From Paramecium pentaurelia (Eukaryota > Ciliophora > Oligohymenophorea > Peniculida > Parameciidae): a stretch of DNA of 64,000 bases. Position 1 is the first letter of the stretch, and every line of letters begins with the position of its first letter. Positions 49,601 to 60,261 of this stretch are shown here, piece by piece. The notes beneath the pieces are model-generated. The model worked only from the letters and a program-made list of their open reading frames with translations, was not told the DNA's origin and ran no database searches. The DNA lies in the NCBI GenBank assembly GCA_905183005.1, contig CAJJDO010000091.1, forward strand, positions 363,597-427,596. The letters run 5' to 3'. Both the position numbers and the translations under genes were made by a program.

Positions 49601-51872
49601 TCTTACCCTCAACTCAAATCAACAAATTGGTTTATAATTTAATGATGATTTAGCTCTATGGTGTATTAAAGATAAGTGTTTTAAAAGGATTTTTAAAGGC
49701 TTCTAAAACATAAATAATTTTTGTTTAAATCCTTAAAATAATGTTATAGCCTAATGGACAGATACAAAAAAAACAATTATATTATGGAATATGAATTAAA
49801 TAAATCCAAATTAATATTATCAAATTTTTGATAGTGAGGTATTAAAAGCAGAATTCTCACCTAATGGTTAATTAATAATTTTGTAACTTTAATCTAAAAT
49901 AATATTTTGGGATTGTTGGAGTGATGAATTAATTAATATTTTAGATGAATAAAGTCTATATAGTTTTTCTCAAAATGGTAATTATTTAGTTACATAATCC
50001 TTTAAGGATGGTATTATTCTTTGGGATAGTTCTAATATTTATGAATTATAACAAAAAGCAAAAATTATAGACATATATTCAATCAAAAAATTTTTTTTTT
50101 TAAATAATAATAACCTAGAAACTTTAGCAATCATATCAAATGATGGAGAATTACTAAAAATTTGGGAATTGAAATTAATTTTAGATTAACAACAAATGAT
50201 TAATACCAATTCAGAATTTGATAATATAATCTGTATAGCTGTTTCTCCAACTGATCTCAATTTTGCTTTTGTTGGGGATAGATAAAATAATGTTATTAAA
50301 ATATCTGATAGAGAAAAATGGAATATAAATAGGGAATTAACAGGTCATAATAATAAAATTATATAAATTGAATATTCTGGAAATGGGTAATTACTTGCAT
50401 CAAGAAGTTAAGATCATTATATAAGAATTTGGTTTGTAAAAGAATCAGGTGCTAATTCAATAAAATTACCAATAAAATATAATCCAAATTTATTAGATAG
50501 TTAACATATTTGTATTTGGATTCCGAATACCGAATAAATCTTAGCATCCAATGAAGGTGATCAAATTATATTATGGTCAATTTTATATTCGAGTTATGTA
50601 AAAGTACTAGAGACTCAAATTCAATAACCTCAATAATCTATGAATATAAACTTATAGTTTGAAGTTTATGAAAAGAGTTAACTTTTTGCAGATGAATGTA
50701 AAGATCAGGAATGTTTATAAGTTTCCTTTTCACCAAATGGAAAATTTATTGCAGCCTTATATTTTGCATTAAATAATTAAGGATTTTTAAATGTTTTATA
50801 AAATAATTTAATAGAAATAAATCCAAGGATAGTAATTTGGAATTGGTAAAATAAAACTGTAGTTTAATCATTCTTAATTTTTTCTTGGCAGAGATTTAAT
50901 TTTGATAATAATTCATCATCAATCATAACTCTTGACTATGATATTGAAAATCAAACTAATATCCTTAAATTTAATCCAATTAATCAAGATGTTGACCCAA
51001 AATAAATCTAAATAGGATTTTAAAATCATTTTAGTTATTTACTATTCTCCCCAAAGAGTGATTTATTTCTTGCAGTGAGGGAAGAATAAAATTTCATTAA
51101 TCATTTTTTTTTATTCAAATTTCAAGATTAAGAATAACCAACAATATTAGATTATTTTCAGCTTACTTATGGATTACCTGTCACTTTTAGTCCTGATGGC
51201 AATTTTCTAGTTTATCCTGGTAGATAGACTATCGAATTTAAGAAAATTTATAATACTAATTTTCCAACAAAAATAAGACCTCTAAAATCACAATATAATT
51301 GGTCTTAAATAAAGTCATTTCAATTTAAATATGATTAAATATTATTTGGATTCTGTGAAACCAAAAATAAATTCATAATATCCAAAAATTTAGAGACTGT
51401 TGAATATAATAATGAAATTCTAGAATTTGATATTCGTTCAGTATCATTTTATGATAATATGATTGCATGTGGAGGTAAAAGTGGAAGTGAAATTGGAGAA
51501 GTACAAAATAAATAAGGAATTGTTAAAATAATTGATATATCTAATTTAGATGATCTTAAATAAGTTCAACAAATAGAGAGTTTAGTATCAATTATGTATG
51601 TATTCTTTTCACATAATGGAAAATACTTATTAGTTTAAGAATAGGATTATAAAATTACATTGTTTTAACAAAAAGATTAACAATATTAAGGTGTTTATTT
51701 GATAAATTTGACCATAGATATATCAAGTGTTTGTTTTTCATCAAATGAAAATGACTTTATCATCTTATCAAATGGTGGATAAGTATTTTTTTATAATTTT
51801 ACTATTTCATTGTTATCATAATAAAAAGACACCAATAATGTATTATAAAATTTTTATATATATAGACCTTGA
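43653..51872 (+). CDS. Giant STAND NTPase: NACHT domain, pentapeptide repeats, WD40 array
   Basis: 2739 codons with no intron and no TGA until 51870. Residues 1-1090 are mostly Lys/Gln/Glu/Asn-rich helical or coiled-coil sequence; the N-terminus has GGGGCCGFLLNTC, a possible acylation site. The NTPase domain has Walker A GPQGSGKS (1114-1121), Walker B VLFLIDDIDE (about 1185-1194) and sensor-like KFIVSARSQ (about 1225), the NACHT pattern. About 500 helical residues follow, then pentapeptide-like repeats (LSDTNISGISFFNCNLSKSKF) near 1700-1745. From about 1755 a dozen or more WD40 blades run to the C-terminus (VIFSPDGKQLISLS, LKIWDF, LRYWDND, IILWDSS, LKIWELK). STAND proteins of this design act as ligand-sensing switches that oligomerise on ATP binding. 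Ligand and effector are unknown. Confidence 0.9.
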
Positions 51873-52049
51873 GTTTTCTATATAGATTGAAAACAATACC
51901 TAAAAAATACGAAATTCAAGCAATTAATTGTTTAATAAATAATTCTTAAATAACTACAGAATTCAATAATTTACAACATTTGTTTAAATATTATGGTGCC
52001 AACTAGTAAACATGAATAATTACAATTATATGATTTATATTGATTTTTA

Positions 52050-52430
52050 ATGATAAATTCTTTAAATAAAATAACTAAAATTTAACTTAATGATTTAAAT
52101 ATAGATTTAGTTAAACAAATATCTTCAAGTGTTTATTGTAATTAAATTAGAATGGAATTAAATAAAAAGTTGATTAATGATTTAAAAATAATTATAGATT
52201 TATCATAATTTAAACTACAATACTAATTTATAAAGAATCTTTAAAGAATATGTATTCTTCAATACTATTGTGATTAATACTAATATGTCTAAATAATATT
52301 TTCTTCAAAAATCTTTCTGGTGATGTACTTGATAAACATATTAAATTAAGTACAGTCTCATTTTATTTATGTTTCATAATTAAAATTACTTCAATTCTAT
52401 TTTTAAGCATAAGAGAATATATTCAATTGA
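52050..52430 (+). CDS. Doubtful small ORF
   Basis: 126 codons, MINSLNKITKIQLNDLN..., with LINDLKIIIDLSQFKLQYQ and NLQRICILQYYCDQ. Texture is partly coding-like; no family. It may be a fragment of a larger decayed gene just downstream of the NACHT gene. Confidence 0.25.
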
Positions 52431-52556
52431 TTTAAAAATATTAAATATTTATATAACTATTTGAGTTTCAAAATAAATTTTAAATTATGTTTATATATAT
52501 ATTATGACATAATTATGAATTGAAAATTTATATTTGATTATAGAATAATAATAATC

Positions 52557-53668
52557 TCAAGATTTAATATCACTTATTGATTTAATTGAATTAGTCACAT
52601 ATTTACCTATTATTTTTGAAATTTGAACATGTTTTGTCTCAAAACTCAACATATCCTCCATATTTTAATCACAAGATTTATTGTCTTTATTGTTCTCAGC
52701 AGAATTTTCTATTAAAATTGAAGTTTCTATTTCATTCGAAGATTAGAATACTTAGTGTATTTAGAAGATAGAACACTAGGGTTTTTTTAACATTTCCATA
52801 AATAAGCTTTTAATATAACCATAATCTGGCATTGTGTCATACTTTAAAGTGTCTATGTAAGACATTATCTCTTAAAACTATAAAGGGAAATTCTAAGTTT
52901 AGGAAGCAGTTTTAAAATGAAATTATTTGATCCTGCCAATTACTTTGATGTCTACTTCTCTATAACCCCAAGATGGTTTTTGGAACCATGGCAATGTTAC
53001 TAAGGGTAAAGAATATACATACAATTTCTTAAGTAAACCAAAACATACAAGAGACTTTCTAAATCATCCTTATAGCCTAGTTATTCTCCTTTATGAGATT
53101 ATCTGCTGGCAAAATTTAATGAGCCAATAAATACATCTTTCAATAATTTTGAATTTCTAATTAATTCTTATGATAATCCAAAATCAATAAGTTGAATAAG
53201 ATCAGGATGTAATATTTTTGAATCATTTACTAAAGGTTATGATATCATAATGTTTTCTGGTTTGATGTCTAGATGAAGTATATTTTAATAATGAACTTTT
53301 TCTAAAATTTCAGTAATCCTCAATCCAATCCTTAATATTTAAGTTAAAGATAATTATTTCTTTTTGGCTATTTCACCTAAGTTACCATGTAGTAATGGAA
53401 TAATAAGAAAAGATCTTAATTTATTATATTTAATAAATTACTTATTCTCTGGGGTAACTCCATATGATATTAATACTGGAATACCTGAAATACCTTTTAA
53501 TTTATTAAGCATTCCAATTTCATTTTCGATCTAGCCTATTCCAGGAGATTTTTCAATTTTTATAGCACACTCCTCTGAATTTAACCTATTCTCAACTTTA
53601 TATATCACATGATCAGAGCCACACCCTATTTTTGAAAGAACATGGTATTGAGAAGCCTGAAGATACAT
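52557..53668 (-). pseudogene. CK1-like protein kinase with an internal frameshift
   Basis: Begins MYLQASQYHVLSKIGCGSD with a degenerate Gly-rich loop, then CAIKIEK (catalytic Lys), LHLDIKPENIMI (catalytic loop, Asp present), IDFGLSQ (DFG) and GYKDDLESLLYVLVYL, the CK1 signature. After VYLR the frame is lost by one base (about 53020). The next frame continues the family sequence (KLYVYSLPLVTLPWFQKPSWGYREVD) and a polar tail to TGA 52557. One missing base in the AAATTG context would explain this; removing a 17-nt GTTTTG...AAG stretch would also restore frame but would delete consensus residues. Pseudogene, sequencing error or an odd intron remain possible. Confidence 0.7.
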
Positions 53669-55659
53669 CAAAATATCTAGTTATTATATTAAAATAATTA
53701 AAGAACAATGTTCTTGTTTAATAATCAAAATAACGGGGTGAACCTATATTTTTTATAATAATATACAATGGAATGAAATATAATTTCACTAATTAACACT
53801 AATATTATAATTTCTTCTAATTGTTACTTAGTAAACCTCTAAGGAAATATTGACATGAAAATTCTTGCAATTATGAATCCTAATTTATATTTTAACTATT
53901 TTTCTAATTATTTGTTTTCATATATAATGATATTGTGATCATCATCATATACTCAAGCACAAAAATATTTAATAATAAACTTCCTCAATTGTATTTATAT
54001 TTTCCTTCTTCTGAAATGTAAATTGAGATTCAATTTCTTCTTTTTAGATTTATTATATTGTCATATATAAATAGCATACTATATGTTTTTAAGCTAAGAA
54101 TAGAGGCAACCATAAGTAATTGAGTACTTATCATTTGATTAAAACATCTAATTCTAATTGGAAAACTACTCTAAAATCAAACATGATATCTAATAGAAGA
54201 TTAATATAATGGATTGCTACATTATAATTACTATTTAAAAGTAATTTTTTAGTGATCATCCTTCCTCTAATTCAACACAATATTGGAATTGCTCTGATAC
54301 TGAAACTTTTACATCTAAAATCAGCCATTTATAATATTAATTGTAAATCAATCCATATATAATATATGAAATAAGCATAATTTTTTCATTTTTTTGAAAC
54401 TTACAAGAAAAGAGGATAATCTTATTTGAAAAATTGTAATTAATTAAGGGTTTATTTTGAATATATTTCCTAAAATGGAATCGTCGCCATATTAAAAATT
54501 AAATTTAGTTCTTTTAATTCTTTGAGGAAATTGATAAATGTATATTATTATTAACTGACCTTTTCTTATTTTTAAGTATAGAACCACATTTAAAGTAGAT
54601 TAGAATATTCAATTAATTAATATTTTAGTTTTTAAATTAGAACTATTATTTGAAATTTAAACTTCCCCATCCAACAAATCATACTATATTAAAATAAAAT
54701 ATATGTTTATTTTATTACACTTTTACTTCAATAGTCTTATTATATCAATTTTTCACTGAATATATATTCTCAATTATTCAGGAAAATAATTAGAAAAATT
54801 ATTAACTACTAATAAACTAAAACTCTTCCTCAATTAAATTAATAAAGAACAAGCAGAAAGATTTTAAAATGAGATTTCATTAATAAATGATTAGTTTTAA
54901 TTTATATTATTTCAGCTAATTAATTCTAGTATTGTAATGATTTCAATTTTTGAATGTTTTTAACTTCTAAATTTTAGTATAACAAAATTAAGAGAATAAA
55001 TGAGAATAATTTTTCTGATTTTTGTATAATATTAATAATATCAATAAATTTCTTATTAATCCTTTTTAAAAATACATTTTGTGAATATATCTTTTTTATA
55101 AGATCAAATATTTAATCATTTTTCACATTTATACCAGCTTACTAATACCTTAATATATTTTATTGTTTATACATAAAAGAAATCATAAGTTACATATATA
55201 TTTTATATTGTTATTGCCTTAACACCATCACTCTATTTTAATGTAAAAAATTAAAGAACTTAAGAAACAGCTTGATTTTATTTTTCTGGAAAAATATTAG
55301 GATTTCAATTCACTATTATCATATTTTAATTATTATCATAATTTATATTTTCAATACTTACCTACTTCTAATAATATTTTATTTATAATATATGATTGAA
55401 ATCATGATCAAAAGAATTAATTAAATCATGATCTAATGAATTAATGAAAAATGTTATAAAAAGAAGTTATAATTAAATAGATATCAAAATATTAGAATAG
55501 TGTCTTATTTTATTTGCAATAGTATAGAATATGCATTTTTCTTATTGTATTGATATTATATTAAAACTAATAAATAATTGAATTATATATTATTTAGCAA
55601 ACACTTTATCAATTATGTATTTTTTAATGATAATTAATAATAATAAAATTGAAACCAAA
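53669..55659. other. Gene-poor region with a possible kinase fragment
   Basis: No intact gene over 2 kb. On the minus strand near 54250-54310 one frame reads QFQYCVELEEG then TGA then SLKNYF, reminiscent of kinase subdomain V (a hydrophobic-E-x-x-x-G-G-S-L pattern), so it may be a worn kinase remnant. Elsewhere nothing is supported. Confidence 0.35.
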
Positions 55660-57144
55660 ATGGCAGAGTATCATTGTCGATATGAAAGCCATTTGGGTTA
55701 AGCTATTTTAGGATTTTGTGTTAATATTGATTGCCAATAAAATCCTCAATTTTGTTTGAAATGTCTAAAAAATCAATAAAATAATCATAGTTCTTAATGT
55801 CTTGGTTTTGATATGATAACAGAAAATCTCTCAAAGTATATTCAATAAGAAAAATTATTTTATGAATAATTACAAGAAATTGATAAGACCTTCCAAATGT
55901 TGTTGGGTTAATCACTAAAGAAAATTTAGAAGAATCTCAAAAAATTGTAAAATTTGAATGAAACATTATAAAAAGGAGAGTATCTAAAATTTAAAACTGA
56001 AATAAACTTCTTTAGAAGGTATTATTCTAAGGTCGAGGAGACTGAAAAAAGTATTATTATATAATTAATTTAGGTGAATTCTTAACATCATTAAATTCTA
56101 TTGTCTTAACTCTTTAAACCACTACAAAGGGATATGTTAAAATAGAAGATTAGCAAATTGCTTAGACAGGAGATAATCATTCATAATATTTGAGTAGAGC
56201 AAAAGGTAGATTTGATTAAGGTATTAAATATTCACTTATTGTATTTTTAGGAGAAAAATTATTTAGAGAGAGAAAATATCAAGAAGCCTTAACAGCCTTT
56301 AATGATTCATTATTGATGGGTTATAATCATGATTTTGTCTATAACTGGAAAGGTAATTCACATAATTATCAACTTCAAAGCAATTACATTAAATCATCTA
56401 AATAAATATGATGAGGCCATAAAATGTTTTGACTTAGCCTTATAAATAAATTCAACCTATGAGAGTGCTTACAATAATAAAGGTAGCTAATATTTCTCAT
56501 AATCATTTTACAGGAGCTTTATTAAATAATTTAGGCAAATATGAAGAAGCTCTTTTATATATATAAACAGCAATAGATTTAAATCCAATTAATTATTTAG
56601 CATATTCTAATAAAGGTATTTTTTTTTATAAAAAAAGGTTTTGCACTATGTAATTTACAAAGATTCTAGGAAGCCCTTATTGCATATGAGATGGCAATAG
56701 AATTCAACAATCACAATGATAAAGCACACCATAATAGAGGCATATATAAAATGTATAATATTATATAGGAACTACATTACTCAAACTTAATAGAATTGAA
56801 GATGCTCTTTAATCTTTTAACACTGCAATTGATCTAAACAAAAACAATGACGAAGCTTTAGAAAACAAAGGTTGGAAATCACTAATTTTTATTTAGCTCT
56901 TTCTCTACATATGTTATAAAGGTTTAATGAAGCCTTAAAAATTTATGATTAAGCAATATTTTTGAAAAAAAATTCAAATAGATTAAAACGCAAAGGTATT
57001 ATTATTGAATTTTTATATAAAGCTGATACATTACTAGTTTTGGGAAGAAAAAATGAAGCAAAATAATATTATTTTGAAGCATTACGAATAGGAAACCTCT
57101 CTTCTGATTAGGAATAAATTCTATATTAATTAGCAAGGATATGA
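55660..57144 (+). CDS. Zinc-finger and TPR-repeat protein
   Basis: 422 residues from nine exons; introns of 23, 30, 28, 31, 22, 29, 26 and 27 nt bring the frame out exactly. The N-terminus has a B-box-like Cys/His cluster (CRYESHLGQAILGFCVNIDC...FCLKCLKNQQNNH). A helical linker leads to about six TPRs from residue ~205 (YQEALTAFNDSLLMG, YDEAIKCFDLALQINS, YEEALLYIQTAIDLNP, FQEALIAYEMAIEFNN, IEDALQSFNTAIDLNK, FNEALKIYDQAIFLKK). The last six introns each follow the first base of the codon after the repeat's closing N-[KR] (or W-K/R-K), so intron phase is locked to the repeat. One has a GC-AG boundary and one a GTT donor. TPRs mediate protein interactions; partner unknown. Confidence 0.85.
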
Positions 57145-57982
57145 GAACGATGTTCATCAATATATTATCAATTTGATTTAATTCTTCATATGATATAATA
57201 GATTGTATATGGAATCATCATTAATTATTATTAATCAAAAATAGTAGCATTAAAATTCATTGAAATGAATGTAATTTAGATAAGTCTTATACTTGTATAA
57301 ATAAACTTAATAAAATGATTCTTTTTGGAAAAAAATTTATATAAAATTATTTTATTTATCTTAATTCTTTGACATCTTCTTCTATCATTTTTGAATAAAT
57401 ATTCTATTTTTGTGTTAGTAAATATATATTTTGTAAATCAATCTCCAAACTCTATTTTATAGTTGAAACAAGTTGATAATTGTAATTTTGTATTTGAATA
57501 GGGTCTTGCACAATTTGAATTTTATATCTATTGATTTATTTAAAATAATGTTATCCATACGATAATTTCTACATATATTACTTTACAAATTTAAATATTT
57601 AATTAGAAGGGGAAACTTATCCAGGCACAAATTCTAGTTTAATAAGATTAAAAACTTCATATTAAACAGAAATAACAATACTTTATTCGTTAGTTTATTA
57701 CAATTTTAAATAAAATTTTATGAATTTCAAGAAATTGTTTTTTATATTATTTATAAGAGTAAAAAGGATAAATTTAACTTATTATTAAATCACTTTTAAT
57801 CAAATCAAATATAATTAGATTTATGAATTGATTTCTCTTTTCAATAATAATGATTGATTTTTTAATTTAAAATCTATGATACATCAAAACAATATGATAT
57901 TTTAATCATTATGATTTTATAAAAAAAAATTAAACTATTTAGAAATGAAATTATTAATATATATTTCTTAATATTAGATTTA
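57145..57982. other. Intergenic region between convergent genes
   Basis: About 840 bp of AT-rich sequence with no supported gene. Confidence 0.5.
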
Positions 57983-59434
57983 TCATTTTTTCATTTCTTT
58001 AAATAAAAATATCTAAATTTATTAAGTTTTATCATCCCATATTACCATAAACTATCCATCTGCTGTTAATCTGCCAAAAGCATTTCCTGTTCCAAGATCA
58101 ATAAATTAAATTAATTTAAATTCAGCTTATTAGTTTATCTTTATTAAATTGATATTAAATCCATTCTTACAGACTAAAATTTACTTTTATTTAATGTATT
58201 ATGATTCAAAAAAACAATGACAACTACTCCCATTTTTAATTTAAAGTTCTTTGATTTGGTTAAATAATTTAGTTTAATGATTCAATTCATAGATATTCAT
58301 TTTAGAAGATAGATATGGTTAGACAATAAACAAGCTATCACTAATAAAACATAATCTTTAACCTTATTAATTAATTTTTTATATAATAATCCATTCTTTA
58401 TTTTCTTATTATTAACTTATTAATATTTCATTATCATCTTAAGCACAAGAAATTAAATAATTCTAAGATTCATTTAAACTTATACTCATTATATCACTAT
58501 TATGGTGATTTAATGTTTATGAACATTACCATAAATTATCTTTTCTCCAAAACTTAATGCTTTTGTCTCTGCTTCCAGATATGATTAAATTATCATATTA
58601 ATTAATCAATATACAACGAATCCAATTATTGTGTTCTGTTAATTTTTATTATGCATACCATTTATTATTTTCATAAATCTTCCAAATTATAACACTATTA
58701 TCTAAGCTACCAGATAAAAATGAATTTGACTAATTCATATAATTTAAACATCCTACAATGCCCTTATGTTCATTGAGTCTTTATAAAATTTTAATATTTC
58801 CTTAATTAAATTCAAATATTTTTATTATACCATCCATATATCCAGTAATCATAATACTAGAATCTTGATTAAAACATACTGAAAAACAATAATCGTTTTC
58901 TTTGATAGAGTTGATAACTTGATATTTAAATAATTATATTTCTGAATTTGTATTATTTGTAGTAATTGAGTCCTTTTATTCTAGAGGATCTTGAAGAATT
59001 TCTTATGATTAAAAAAATTGGGAAAAGCATTTAATTAATGTTTCTGTGTTTTGAGATGCCAATTAAATAATTGATTGGCATTCACTATTAAATTTAATTA
59101 GCTAAGCAATGATATTATTCATAGATTGGGAGTTTATCTGTTTTAATGTTTCGCCTGTGATTGAGAAATCTATTCCCATCATCTGATTTAAATAGTCAAA
59201 TATCTCATTAATTTTTCCATTTAGAATATTGAGTTGATTAATAAATTTATTGCATTGCTTTGATTTTTCTGATAAAAAACTAAATAGATCAGAGATTTAT
59301 TTCAAATTATTTATATGTTCAAAATGAATATTATTTGTAATGCATTAGACGCAGCCTAATCTAAATTAAGTGCAGAATTCATCAAGGCAAGCAAATGAAA
59401 TAAATTCAGAATGATTGGAAATAGAGCATTTCAT
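57983..59434 (-). CDS. Zinc-binding N-terminus plus WD40 repeat protein
   Basis: 483 residues, intronless. The N-terminus MKCSISNHSEFISFACLDEFC...LGCVQC is a short Cys/His cluster, followed by about 140 residues of helical linker. From about residue 190 WD40 blades are clear: VCFNQDSSIMITGYMDGIIKIFEF, LSGSLDNSVIIWKI, LIISGSRDKSIKFW, YLISCAQDDNEILI, then weaker blades to the C-terminus ending FKEMKK. A beta-propeller scaffold; partners unknown. The order of a small zinc cluster, linker and propeller parallels the zinc-TPR gene next door. Confidence 0.88.
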
Positions 59435-59755
59435 TTAAAAGTTAATTAATTTTATTTTTACTTTGATATTGATTTTGGTATTCTTATATTTTTAATAAAA
59501 GTTTATTTTAATTTATAGAATGGATATATATATTTTAAGAAATTATGTTATATAATAAACAAAAATCAAACCAACTATTAGTTTACTTATGATTCTCAAC
59601 ATCAAATATTAAATTATCCTTTAAAATTTTTAAAAGCATATTAATTTTTTCATTTTTAGAGTGAATGATATTAATAGGTAGCTTAACTACTTCAAATAAA
59701 AGCTTCATAAAATCTAATTTTTATTAAATTAGAGGACTATTTTAAATTGAAACAG

Positions 59756-60244
59756 ATGGATTAATTTATTTTAGATAAAATTCTTTATTTTATTTACAAA
59801 ATCCAACATAATTATGGATTCATTAATTATAAGCCTTTATTATAATCATTATATTGCTATTTATAAATAATTGTTTAGAATTAATATGAATATTATAAAT
59901 CAATAAAGATCTTATAAAAGAGACATCAAAAATAGTTGAAAATATTTTTACTCTAAATTAAAGATATCAATAGGTAGAAAAGTTTTGATTTATTAATAAG
60001 CCCTAAATCATATGATTTAATTAGAAAAAAAAATTTAAGTTAGGTTTAGTGGATTGATTAATTTATAACAACAGTAAGAGTTGAATACTTTGCTCATTAT
60101 GATAGATTTAGTTACAAAAGAGAAATCAATGAATAGAGATTAAGGGTTTTGATTTTAGATGCTCTGAAGAAGAATAGTAAAGCATCAATATAAATTAATT
60201 CAGCAATCAGAAAAGCAAACTTAGAACAAAAAAGGAGGAATTGA
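59756..60244 (+). CDS. Small basic protein, unknown function
   Basis: 162 residues from ATG 59756, intronless; the frame is open upstream to about 59666, so the true start could be earlier. Begins MDQFILDKILYFIYK. The second half has strong coding texture (KSFDLLISPKSYDLI, VEYFAHYDRFSYKREI, RLRVLILDALKKNSKAS) and ends ANLEQKRRN at TGA 60242. The last five codons and the stop form the left arm of a perfect hairpin. No family recognised; it may be the end of a larger, decayed gene. Confidence 0.5.
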
Positions 60245-60261
60245 AACAATTCCTCCTTTTT
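60229..60261. repeat. Perfect 15-bp hairpin across a stop codon
   Basis: AAAAAGGAGGAATTG, a 3-nt AAA loop, then its exact reverse complement CAATTCCTCCTTTTT. It is unusually GC-containing for this region. As RNA it would fold into a stable stem holding the last codons and the TGA of the 59756 gene, ending in a T-run. Confidence 0.9.
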
